Source: Photobacterium aquae (GTDB taxonomy: Bacteria > Pseudomonadota > Gammaproteobacteria > Enterobacterales > Vibrionaceae). Taken from it: a stretch of 64,000 bases of DNA. Positions 27,330-35,322 of the stretch are shown here, piece by piece; positions within the stretch are counted from its first letter, which is position 1, and every line of letters starts with the position of its first letter. A program made the position numbers and the translations under genes. The DNA lies in contig NZ_LDOT01000011.1 in NCBI RefSeq assembly GCF_001029445.1, positions 122,016 to 186,015 of the forward strand. The letters run 5' to 3'. The notes below the pieces were generated by a model. The model had not been told where the DNA came from. It did no database searches and worked only from the letters and a program-made list of their open reading frames with translations.

Positions 27330-29789
27330 ATGATGATTGACGAACAGATAGCGGCGCACAAACGACTTGCGCCGCCCAAGGCGGCTCCCAAGGACGGGGC
27401 TAAGAAGACCCCGGCTCCGCGCAAAAGCCCGGCAGCCAAGAAACCTGCCGCGAAGAAAACGGCCAAGAAAAAAACACCCCGCAAGGCGGGATCTCGCAAG
27501 TCAGGCAAGGGAAAGTTTCCGCAGCTGCCCGGCTGGTTTAAAAGCCTGTGTGGGCTGGGTATCAAGCTGTCGATAGTGCTGCTGGCTGTACTGCTGGTGG
27601 TCGGGATTTACCTGGATAACATCGTACGAAGTAAGTTTGACGGTCAGCTGTGGAATTTACCGGCGGTTGTTTACGGGCGGGTACTCGATTTGGAGCCCGG
27701 GAAGGCCATTACCTTGTCTGAGGTGCGCCGTGAATTGGATTTGCTGCATTATCACAAGGTCCGGACACCGCAGCGCAACGGCGAGTACTCCTCCTCGAAA
27801 ACCCGGATAGAGCTGATCCGCCGGCCGTTCGAATTTGACGATGGCCCCGAGGGGGCAAGGCATGTCATGTTGGTGTTCGATGGCCATGGCCTGCGCCGGA
27901 TAGAAGAGGTGGGCAGCAAGCGTGAACTGGGCTATTTGCGCCTTGAGCCGAAAATGCTCGGGATGCTGGGGACCAAAGAGGGCGAGCAGCGGATCTTCAT
28001 GCCTCGCGAGCAGTTCCCCGAGGTGTTGGTGGATGCCTTGCTGGTGACCGAAGACCGGGATTTCTACCATCATGGCGGGGTATCGCCTTGGGCAATTATC
28101 CGGGCGATGATGGTCAACCTGCAGGCGGGACGCACTGTGCAGGGCGGCAGTACCTTGACCCAGCAGTTGGCTAAGAACATCTTCCTGACCCGGGAGCGGA
28201 CCTTGTGGCGGAAGATCAGCGAAGCCTATATCGCGATGATCATCGATTATCGCTACAGCAAGGATCGGATTCTCGAGGCCTACCTCAATGAGATCTACCT
28301 CGGCCAGAACGGCGGCAAGGAAGTGCACGGTTTTGCCCTTGGTGCCCGGCTTTATTTCGGCCGTCCGTTGCAGGAGCTGAGGATTGACCAGCAAGCCCTG
28401 CTGGTGGCGATGGCCAAGGGGCCGTCGTACTACAACCCGTGGCGAAATCCCGAGCGGGCCCGCGAGCGGCGCGACTTGATCCTGAGGCTGATGATGGACA
28501 ACGGCACCCTAGATGGGGCGCAGTATGAGCAGGCGGCGTCGCGGCCATTGGATGTTCAGTCCCGGCCGATGATTGCCAGCAGCCAGCCGGCCTATTTCCA
28601 GCAGCTCCAGCGGGAGCTGAAGGCCAAGGTCGGGGATAACTTCACCCCCGGGGTAGGGTTGCGGGTATTTAGTACCCTCGATCCGCTCTCTCAAAATGAT
28701 GCGGAGCAGGCGGTGCAAAAAATGCTGCCGCAATTGGCCAAGAAGGCCGGGGTGGATCTCGAAACGGCACTGGTTGCCGTCGACCGCCGGAGTGGCGAGA
28801 TCCGGGCGATGATAGGCGGGAGCCGGCCGGGGTATGCCGGGTTCAACCGGGCTCTGGATGCCAGCAGGCAGATAGGTTCATTGGCCAAGCCTGCGGTATA
28901 TTTGGCAGCACTGCGCCAGCCGGGGAGCTTCAGCTTGGCCACGACTATTGATGACAAGCCGATCAAAATAGGAGGGGGGCGAAACCAAATCTGGCAGCCT
29001 CGCAACTATGATCGTAAGTTCCGGGGCGAAGTGCCTCTTTATTACGCCCTTGCCAAATCCCTGAATGTGCCGACGGTAAATCTCGGGATGGCGGTAGGCT
29101 TGGGCAAGGTTATCGATACCTTGGTTGAGCTTGGGGTCGAGCGTAGCGAGATCCCTGAGCTGCCATCAATATTGCTAGGTTCGTTTACCCTGACGCCGCT
29201 GGAGGTATCGCAGATGTACCAATCGGTGGCGAGCGGTGGCCGCAGGGCTCCTCTGACCGCGCTGAGGGCGGTGGTTGAGCAGCAGGGCAAGGTGCTTTAC
29301 CGATCGATGCCCAAGGCGTCGCAGGTTGTTCCTGAACAGGCAGCATGGCTGACGACCTACGGGATGAAAAATGTGGTATCGCAGGGAACGGCCCGCTATC
29401 TCCAGCCTCAGTTTGGTTGGGCGGCCCTGGCTGGCAAGACGGGTACCACGGACAATAACCGTGATAGCTGGTATGTCGGCATCGATGGCCGCGAGGTCGT
29501 TACGGTATGGATGGGGCGCGATGACAACCAGTCGGTTAACCTGACCGGATCGGCCGGTGCCTTGCGGTTGTACGGGGATTACCTGTCACGCCGACAACCA
29601 GAACCCCTGCGTTTGGCATGGCCGAGCAAATTGATAACGGCCAAGTACAACCGCTTGCCGAACGGCACCCTGACCCGAGACTGTGCCGGGGCATATTCGC
29701 TGCCGGTGTGGGACAAGAATGGAAAAGTTAAGGCTTACTGCGAAACCAGCCAGCCGGCAAGGTGGATTCAGGATATGTTCGGGCTATAG
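27330..29789 (+). CDS. mrcB: Penicillin-binding protein 1B (bifunctional transglycosylase/transpeptidase)
   Basis: An 819-residue class A PBP building the peptidoglycan wall. A cytoplasmic tail of ~65 residues, unusually rich in Lys, Ala and Pro (histone H1-like), precedes one membrane helix (about 75-95). A UB2H-type region follows, where the lipoprotein LpoB binds in E. coli. The glycosyltransferase domain has catalytic E241 in EDRDFYHHGG. The transpeptidase has S517-x-x-K520, SLN and KTGTT. Translation probably couples with hrpB. A bidirectional terminator follows. Confidence 0.97.
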   Translation: MMIDEQIAAHKRLAPPKAAPKDGAKKTPAPRKSPAAKKPAAKKTAKKKTPRKAGSRKSGKGKFPQLPGWFKSLCGLGIKLSIVLLAVLLVVGIYLDNIVRSKFDGQLWNLPAVVYGRVLDLEPGKAITLSEVRRELDLLHYHKVRTPQRNGEYSSSKTRIELIRRPFEFDDGPEGARHVMLVFDGHGLRRIEEVGSKRELGYLRLEPKMLGMLGTKEGEQRIFMPREQFPEVLVDALLVTEDRDFYHHGGVSPWAIIRAMMVNLQAGRTVQGGSTLTQQLAKNIFLTRERTLWRKISEAYIAMIIDYRYSKDRILEAYLNEIYLGQNGGKEVHGFALGARLYFGRPLQELRIDQQALLVAMAKGPSYYNPWRNPERARERRDLILRLMMDNGTLDGAQYEQAASRPLDVQSRPMIASSQPAYFQQLQRELKAKVGDNFTPGVGLRVFSTLDPLSQNDAEQAVQKMLPQLAKKAGVDLETALVAVDRRSGEIRAMIGGSRPGYAGFNRALDASRQIGSLAKPAVYLAALRQPGSFSLATTIDDKPIKIGGGRNQIWQPRNYDRKFRGEVPLYYALAKSLNVPTVNLGMAVGLGKVIDTLVELGVERSEIPELPSILLGSFTLTPLEVSQMYQSVASGGRRAPLTALRAVVEQQGKVLYRSMPKASQVVPEQAAWLTTYGMKNVVSQGTARYLQPQFGWAALAGKTGTTDNNRDSWYVGIDGREVVTVWMGRDDNQSVNLTGSAGALRLYGDYLSRRQPEPLRLAWPSKLITAKYNRLPNGTLTRDCAGAYSLPVWDKNGKVKAYCETSQPARWIQDMFGL

Positions 29790-29825
29790 CGCCTGAATGT
29801 GGTTGTTTCATTCTTGCTGTTATCT

Positions 29826-29856
29826 CATACCCCGCCATTGGCGGGGTATTTTTTTG
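29826..29856. terminator. Bidirectional terminator mrcB / HD-GYP gene
   Basis: ATACCCCGCC-ATT-GGCGGGGTAT with a T7 tail on the plus strand, between convergent genes. Confidence 0.9.
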
Positions 29857-29871
29857 CGCTCGCCGGCACTC

Positions 29872-31128
29872 TTAGTCGTCAGGGTCAAAATAGAAGGAAA
29901 TCCTGACGCGGGGGTTGAGGTATGTCGCGACGTGTTCCGGCAGTTTGTGCGGCGCGATGGCCTGCTCGATACGGATATCGCTCTCTTCCAGATCAATGAT
30001 CGGTGCTTCGTTAGAGGGAACGCTCGGATCGTAGAGCAGGACATTGGGGTGGAGTAGGTTATCCGAATTGACGGACATCACTAACCCTAGCTGTTGGTTG
30101 GACAACTGGACAACGCTGCCCGGCGGGTAGACGCCCAGCAAGCGGATCAGCTGGCCGAGGTAGTCATTGTTGTATTGTTCCTTCTGGTACTTGAACAGAT
30201 ACGACAGTGCGCTGTATGGGATTTTGGCCTTTTTCGGATCCTGCGGGTGGCAAAGCCTGTCGTAGGCATCCACAACGGCGACAAGCTGCGCATAGGGGGA
30301 AATCTCCTCGGCCGTGAGCTGGTTCGGATAGCCGCTGCCGTCGATGAGCTCGTGGTGCTGGGCCAAAATCGGCTTGGCTTCTTCGGGGAAGGTGCTGCTG
30401 AGATTGGCAAAGTCGAGGCTGTATTTGGTATGGAGCTTGAAGTAGTTCTCTTCCGGCTCAGTCAGCGGCGTTGTCTTGCGGAGAATCGCACTGGGTATTT
30501 TTAGTTTGCCCATATCATGGAAAAGCGATCCGATGGCGATTGTTTTGATTTCTGCGGCGTCCAGTCCGCATGCCCGCGCGACCATCATCGACATAATGGT
30601 GACATTCAGCGAGTGGCAGTAAATATCTTCGTGCTTTTTGTTGTCGCTCATCAGGTGCAGCGCCACGCTGTCGGCGTCGAGCAGGGCGTCGACCATTTCT
30701 TCGACCAGCATCTCAGCTTCCTTGATGGCATTGAGCGGCCGGTTTTTCAGTTTGGTCATGATGGAGCGAAGCTGCGCCATTGAGCGGGTGAAGTTCTGCT
30801 CGCAGCGTTGATACTTGAGCTTGTAGTTTTTCAGCCGGGAGATCCTGGCTTGCTTTTCTTGCCACAGCATCTCGGCTTGTTTGGCGAGAAACTGGCTTTC
30901 TTGATCGCTGATCGCATCATCCTGGGTGTCTGGCGCTAAAGGCGTCGTTTCGCTTTTCTCTGGAATGAGGTAGACGAATTTTATCCCGAGATTCTTGATT
31001 AACCGGATCTGCTGCGGGTCTTTGATAAGAAAGTGATTACACAGGAAAGGGTGATCCGTCCATTGAAGGGGCAATTTGATGTACAGCCCCTGAGTTAACT
31101 GTTCAATAGAGAGTTTTACTGTGGCCAT
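29872..31128 (-). CDS. HD-GYP domain cyclic-di-GMP phosphodiesterase with N-terminal DUF3391
   Basis: About 418 residues. An N-terminal DUF3391-like region (VKLSIEQLTQGLYIKLPLQW) is followed by a coiled region (about 85-130) and an HD-GYP domain. The HD pair lies in LFHDMGKLKIP and the GYP loop in HHELIDGSGYP, so the metal and c-di-GMP sites look intact and activity is expected. Such enzymes lower c-di-GMP and favour motility over biofilm. The start is not firm: the ATG at 31128 begins the conserved domain, but another nine codons upstream is possible, and neither has a good ribosome site. Confidence 0.9.
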   Translation of the reverse strand: MATVKLSIEQLTQGLYIKLPLQWTDHPFLCNHFLIKDPQQIRLIKNLGIKFVYLIPEKSETTPLAPDTQDDAISDQESQFLAKQAEMLWQEKQARISRLKNYKLKYQRCEQNFTRSMAQLRSIMTKLKNRPLNAIKEAEMLVEEMVDALLDADSVALHLMSDNKKHEDIYCHSLNVTIMSMMVARACGLDAAEIKTIAIGSLFHDMGKLKIPSAILRKTTPLTEPEENYFKLHTKYSLDFANLSSTFPEEAKPILAQHHELIDGSGYPNQLTAEEISPYAQLVAVVDAYDRLCHPQDPKKAKIPYSALSYLFKYQKEQYNNDYLGQLIRLLGVYPPGSVVQLSNQQLGLVMSVNSDNLLHPNVLLYDPSVPSNEAPIIDLEESDIRIEQAIAPHKLPEHVATYLNPRVRISFYFDPDD

Positions 31129-31311
31129 ATGTCCAACTAGATTTATATTGCACATAAAAGAGTTACACCCGGTTATAAATCCGGGGTATTGGAGATTATA
31201 CGAGATGTGTCTCTAGCGCTAAATTATTTTCACTTAGTGCTAGGCGGGAACACTTTTTTCATATGGATTGGGACTAAATTGACCCGTTTGTCTTGAGGGG
31301 AAAATTGATGC

Positions 31312-31341
31312 AAAAAAAAACCTCATCCGAGGATGAGGTTT
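31312..31341 (-). terminator. Terminator of tRNA array A
   Basis: On the minus strand AACCTCATCC pairs with GGATGAGGTT and is followed by nine or more T residues, just after the last tRNA-Thr. Confidence 0.9.
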
Positions 31342-31347
31342 CAAAGA

Positions 31348-31423
<76 letters not shown>

Positions 31424-31466
31424 GTTTTATTCTTATTATTCAAGCCTTGCGGCTTAAACTAGAAAG

Positions 31467-31542
31467 TGGCTCCCCCTGCAAGACTTGAACTTGCGACATA
31501 CGGATTAACAGTCCGCCGTTCTACCGACTGAACTAAGGGGGA
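31467..31542 (-). tRNA. tRNA-Asn (anticodon GTT), array A copy 1
   Basis: 76 bases, CCA encoded, anticodon loop CTGTTAA. A small AAGCC/GGCTT hairpin lies between it and the following tRNA-Thr. Confidence 0.97.
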
Positions 31543-31584
31543 ATTGTCTTTTTATACTTGCTGTTTACACACCAAGTTGAAATA

Positions 31585-31660
31585 TGGTGCCTCGAGGCGG
31601 AATCGAACCACCGACACGGGGATTTTCAATCCCCTGCTCTACCGACTGAGCTATCGAGGC
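31585..31660 (-). tRNA. tRNA-Phe (anticodon GAA), array A copy 1
   Basis: 76 bases, CCA encoded, anticodon loop TTGAAAA. Confidence 0.97.
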
Positions 31661-31698
31661 AGAAGCAGTGATGGTTAAGTCTCTGCTTTGCTAAATAA

Positions 31699-31774
<76 letters not shown>

Positions 31775-31821
31775 GCCTAATTTTGTTTACCGTTCCCGCC
31801 ATAGGGCAGGGCAGTAGAATG

Positions 31822-31897
31822 TGGCTCCCCCTGCAAGACTTGAACTTGCGACATACGGATTAACAGTCCGCCGTTCTACCGACTGAACTAAGGGGGA
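31822..31897 (-). tRNA. tRNA-Asn (GTT), array A copy 2
   Basis: Same mature sequence as copy 1; the spacer to the adjacent tRNA-Thr (GTTCCCGCC...GGGCAGGGC) recurs in array B. Confidence 0.97.
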
Positions 31898-31939
31898 ATC
31901 AACTTTTTATACTCGCTGCTTACGCACCAAGTTGAAATA

Positions 31940-32015
31940 TGGTGCCTCGAGGCGGAATCGAACCACCGACACGGGGATTTTCAATCCCCTGCTCTACCGA
32001 CTGAGCTATCGAGGC
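31940..32015 (-). tRNA. tRNA-Phe (GAA), array A copy 2
   Basis: Same mature sequence as copy 1; separated from tRNA-Asn copy 2 by 42 bases. Confidence 0.97.
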
Positions 32016-32075
32016 AAAAGTCACACCGTAGTGTTAACTTCTGCAATACTGCTAACAGCAATATTTGCTAAATAA

Positions 32076-32151
<76 letters not shown>

Positions 32152-32199
32152 GCCTAATTTTGTTTACCGTTCCCGCCATAAGGGCAGGGCAGTAGAAAG

Positions 32200-32275
32200 T
32201 GGCTCCCCCTGCAAGACTTGAACTTGCGACATACGGATTAACAGTCCGCCGTTCTACCGACTGAACTAAGGGGGA
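32200..32275 (-). tRNA. tRNA-Asn (GTT), array A copy 3
   Basis: Second gene transcribed in array A; the spacer to the leading tRNA-Phe contains the TTGCTTGTCGTCTTCGACAC block also found at the front of array B. Confidence 0.97.
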
Positions 32276-32318
32276 ATTGTACTTCGTTGCTTGTCGTCTT
32301 CGACACCAAGCTAAAATA

Positions 32319-32394
32319 TGGTGCCTCGAGGCGGAATCGAACCACCGACACGGGGATTTTCAATCCCCTGCTCTACCGACTGAGCTATCGAGGC
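32319..32394 (-). tRNA. tRNA-Phe (GAA), array A copy 3 (promoter-proximal)
   Basis: First gene of array A; lies a few bases after the TTTAAT -10 element and its GC-rich discriminator. Confidence 0.97.
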
Positions 32395-32404
32395 AACGGG
32401 GCGC

Positions 32405-32433
32405 ATTAAACTGGTTTTCGGACTTTTCGTCAA
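32405..32433 (-). promoter_or_regulatory. Promoter of tRNA array A
   Basis: TTGACG (32428-32433) and TTTAAT (32405-32410) are 17 bases apart on the minus strand, followed by GCGCCCCG, a GC-rich discriminator typical of stringently controlled stable-RNA promoters. Confidence 0.88.
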
Positions 32434-32517
32434 TGGTTTTTTTGAACAAATATTTTGAGTTCTGATTTTTTGTTCTTTTTGGTGTGTTTTTGTGGTTTTT
32501 TTGGGCTAACGGTGTGT

Positions 32518-33144
32518 TCAGGTATTACCTAATGCTCTGGTTTCACGATCGAGTGCTCGGCTAAGAGCTGGACGTTTACTGATGAATTGACGGTACTTTT
32601 CTAATTTTTCAGGAAGTTTTTGATCAAATTTAGCTGCCCAGTTGAGCGTGTGGGCCAAGATGATATCGGCAACGGTCGGGAACTTGCCGAATAAATAGCC
32701 AGTTTCGCCCAGTCGGGATTCCGCGGTTTGCAGCGCGCGTTTAAATTCCCAGCTGGCCACCGAGAGCATTTCGGGGAGTCGAATGGCTTCCGGTAAGGCA
32801 AAGCGGTGTTTTCCCATCGACCAAAGCGGTTGTTCCAGCTCTGTGGTGGTAAAGCATACCCATTCATGGTGCTTGGCTGAGTCGGCCGTTCCTGGTTCTG
32901 GTAGCCAGTGTGGCCCGTAGCGCTCTGCCAGATAGAAGCAGATTGCCGCCGACTCGGTGATAACGATGCCGTCGTCATTGAGGCAGGGGACTTTGCCCTG
33001 TCGGTTAAGGGCGAGGTAGGGTGCTGAGCGGTGGGCGTTGTGGGAGAAGTCGACTAATTGGTATTGCCAATCAAGCCCAAGCTCTTCGAGTAGCCATGAG
33101 ACACGCAGTGAGCGGGTGCGGGGGTAACCGTAAAGAGTGATCAT
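32518..33144 (-). CDS. Glutathione S-transferase family protein
   Basis: A 208-residue cytosolic GST. The thioredoxin-like N-terminal half runs to about residue 80 and contains YGYPRTRSLRVSW (glutathione-site region), GKVPCL with the cis-proline, and ESAAI(C)FYLAERYG. The alpha-helical C-terminal half includes PTVADIILAHTL, the capping-box motif. The substrate cannot be told from sequence. AAGGA precedes the ATG. It stands alone between tRNA array A and the chemoreceptor gene. Confidence 0.92.
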   Translation of the reverse strand: MITLYGYPRTRSLRVSWLLEELGLDWQYQLVDFSHNAHRSAPYLALNRQGKVPCLNDDGIVITESAAICFYLAERYGPHWLPEPGTADSAKHHEWVCFTTTELEQPLWSMGKHRFALPEAIRLPEMLSVASWEFKRALQTAESRLGETGYLFGKFPTVADIILAHTLNWAAKFDQKLPEKLEKYRQFISKRPALSRALDRETRALGNT

Positions 33145-33302
33145 TTGCCATCCTTGAAGGAGTACAGAGTCATGACTTTAAAGTTAGTCCAAAAAAAACA
33201 CCCGTCAGGGTGGTTTTGGCAAGGTCTGCAACGGTGGCGTTATCGTTTTTTCCTCGGTCCACCAGCGGTAGGCTGGGGTATCGCCCTTGCTCCGGCACCA
33301 AG

Positions 33303-33332
33303 TGAAAAAAAACCGCAGCGGGGCTGCGGTTT
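33303..33332 (-). terminator. Terminator of the chemoreceptor gene
   Basis: AAACCGCAGC and GCTGCGGTTT around a three-base loop, followed on the minus strand by T8. Confidence 0.9.
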
Positions 33333-33351
33333 AGCTTTTAGTGTGCCGGGT

Positions 33352-34980
33352 TCAACGTTGGCGAATCGTGAATTTGCTGATCCACGTATTGAGCTCATCA
33401 GCGAGTTGCGACAGGTTCGAGCTACTCTGCTGGCTCTGGGTGACGACCTCACTGAGCTGGCGGCCGCTATCGTCAATCATGTTGATACGTTCGGAGATAT
33501 CATTGCTGACCTGAGTCTGCTCGGCCGCCGCCGAGGCAATGTGGTGGCTCATCTCGGTGATCGACTCCAGTGCCGAAACGATGTTTCCTAGCGCCGAGGA
33601 GGCCTGCTGAGACTGCTGGACGGTAGTTTGGCTCGTCTCTGCACAGATCCCCATGGTTTGGATTGCGTTCTGTGATGCCTGCTGGAGATTGGTGATCATC
33701 TGCTGGATCTCTTTGGTGCTGTTCTGGGTTCTCCCAGCGAGGTTTCTCACCTCGTCAGCAACCACGGCAAATCCACGCCCTTGCTCACCGGCACGGGCGG
33801 CTTCAATGGCGGCATTGAGGGCGAGCAGGTTGGTCTGTTCGGCAATGTCGCCAATCACGACCAGCACCTTGGCGATGTTGTTGACGTCGCTGTCCAGTGC
33901 CGATACCGCCTGGCTGGCGGCATTGAGCTCGTTGGCCAATCCCGCGACATTGCCAACAGTGGCATTGATCAGTGCCTGGGTATGCTGGCTTTGGTTGTCC
34001 GCATCCTTGGTGCTGATGGCGCTGTCATTGGCTGCGTCGGAGACATTGGCGTTGGAAGACGCCATCTCGGTCATTGCCGTGGCTATCATCTCGGTCGCCT
34101 GTTGCTGGGTTTCGCTGAACTCGGCAATTTGCCCCGAGCGGATGCGGGCGTCATCCAGTTCTTGGTGCAAGGAACGAATTGAGAGCTCGAGGTGCTGGAT
34201 GAGGTTTGCCAGCGAGAAGCTCATCTGCTGAACGGCATAGTAGATACTGCCACGGGGGGCCGACTCGGCGAAGTGGGTATAAATCTGCCCGTCAGCCACG
34301 GCCTGCACCGCAATGCGGACATCTGTCGGTTCACCGCCAAGCAGGGCGAGCATACGTTTAATGGCCGTCAAAAGCAGGGTGATAATGCTGCCAGCGACAA
34401 ACAGGCAGAGCAGCAATTGCCACTGTGCTGTAGACCAGAACCGTGCGTTGACTTCTTGTAAGCCGATACCGGTCCCCACGACCCAGCCCCAGTGCGGGGT
34501 TTTCTTGGCAATCGACAGCTTTTGCTCGACAGTGCCATCAGGCAATTTCTGGTGCCAGGTATATTCGATCAACTGGTCGCGGCTGCTGCCCAGTTTGCGC
34601 TGGATCAGGGCGCCGATACTGCCGCCATCGGCATCTTTGAAGTCGTTGAAGCTGGTGCCGTGCAACTGGGGATCAAGTGGGGCGGCAATGAAGGTCATGT
34701 CGGCGTCGACAACGTAGACATATTCATTGTCCTTGTAGAGGTTGTTGCGCAGCAGGCGTGTAGCCAAGGCCTTGGCCTCATCTTCCGTCAATGTCCCATC
34801 CTGGGCCATTTTCTCCACTTCGGTGAGAATACTGTAGGCACTGTTGAATAGCTCGGTTACCCGCGCTTTGTTGTCCAGATTGCTGGCCATACGCATTGTC
34901 CAGAGCCCTGTTGCGCTCATGGCAATCAGCGCCAGCAAGACAAGAGCAGCCAGTGCAAAGGCTTGGTGCTTGAGTTTCAT
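33352..34980 (-). CDS. Methyl-accepting chemotaxis protein with single-Cache sensor
   Basis: A 542-residue transmembrane chemoreceptor. One helix at about 8-28 and another at about 187-207 bracket a periplasmic sCache-type domain ([47 protein letters not shown]), a class that often senses small organic acids. A HAMP-like linker follows. The cytoplasmic four-helix hairpin has its tip at [20 protein letters not shown], the CheA/CheW contact. No NWETF-type C-terminal pentapeptide for CheR is seen. It may steer cells to products of the neighbouring degradative cluster, but that is speculation. Confidence 0.94.
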   Translation of the reverse strand: MKLKHQAFALAALVLLALIAMSATGLWTMRMASNLDNKARVTELFNSAYSILTEVEKMAQDGTLTEDEAKALATRLLRNNLYKDNEYVYVVDADMTFIAAPLDPQLHGTSFNDFKDADGGSIGALIQRKLGSSRDQLIEYTWHQKLPDGTVEQKLSIAKKTPHWGWVVGTGIGLQEVNARFWSTAQWQLLLCLFVAGSIITLLLTAIKRMLALLGGEPTDVRIAVQAVADGQIYTHFAESAPRGSIYYAVQQMSFSLANLIQHLELSIRSLHQELDDARIRSGQIAEFSETQQQATEMIATAMTEMASSNANVSDAANDSAISTKDADNQSQHTQALINATVGNVAGLANELNAASQAVSALDSDVNNIAKVLVVIGDIAEQTNLLALNAAIEAARAGEQGRGFAVVADEVRNLAGRTQNSTKEIQQMITNLQQASQNAIQTMGICAETSQTTVQQSQQASSALGNIVSALESITEMSHHIASAAAEQTQVSNDISERINMIDDSGRQLSEVVTQSQQSSSNLSQLADELNTWISKFTIRQR

Positions 34981-35219
34981 GGTCGTAGCTATGCTGTAGA
35001 GTTGATTTAAGAGGCGCTACTTATAATGACTCGCTATTGTTTTGTAAACATATTCTGCATATCCACCGGTTGCTTATGGCGTAATAGACCTTTTTTCGCA
35101 GGGCCAATGCCACAGGGGTATTAACCAGGGTGTGGTGTAACTATCAATTCGGATGATTTTGACCTGCACAAATTATCTTTGCTTCATTATTGGAAAAGAT
35201 TATCAAAATCAAATGCAAG

Positions 35220-35242
35220 TGATAATTGATATCATTATCGCA
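35220..35242 (+). promoter_or_regulatory. Fur-type operator of the protease-receptor cluster
   Basis: The block starts TGATAATTGATATCATTATC. TGATAAT-T-GATATCA and the overlapping TTGATAT-C-ATTATCG both fit the 7-1-7 Fur pattern; as a 19-mer, 15 of 19 bases match the classic Fur box. It covers the -35 element. Confidence 0.72.
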
Positions 35243-35254
35243 TGTGTGTATGAT
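35226..35254 (+). promoter_or_regulatory. Promoter of the protease-receptor cluster
   Basis: TTGATA (35226-35231) and TATGAT (35249-35254) are spaced 17 bases apart, inside the Fur-type operator, about 70 bases before the first gene. Confidence 0.72.
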
Positions 35255-35322
35255 GCGCCCGTTATTAGTAGATTTTTGCTTTGCCAGTTGTCAATTCGAA
35301 GTGTTGTAGTGGGTTGTGGTTA

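Larger units (their letters stand above)
34981..35322. other. 342-base divergent regulatory gap between chemoreceptor and protease-receptor cluster
   Basis: No gene is visible. The left part should hold the chemoreceptor promoter. The right ~120 bases are AT-rich and carry the Fur-type operator and promoter of the plus-strand cluster listed separately; GATTATCA at about 35199-35206 may be an extra Fur half-site. Confidence 0.6.

Noticed and set aside
27657..28394. A 245-codon open frame antisense to mrcB
   Set aside because: It mirrors the transglycosylase domain of PBP1b and has no homology features of its own.
32277..32465. Plus-strand open frame containing CLEAESNHRHGDFQSPALP
   Set aside because: This is the antisense translation of tRNA-Phe, a familiar false protein; the same occurs at 44849-45049.
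33145..33591. 148-codon plus-strand frame overlapping the chemoreceptor end
   Set aside because: Its second half is antisense to the conserved chemoreceptor C-terminus, and it reads through that gene's terminator hairpin.
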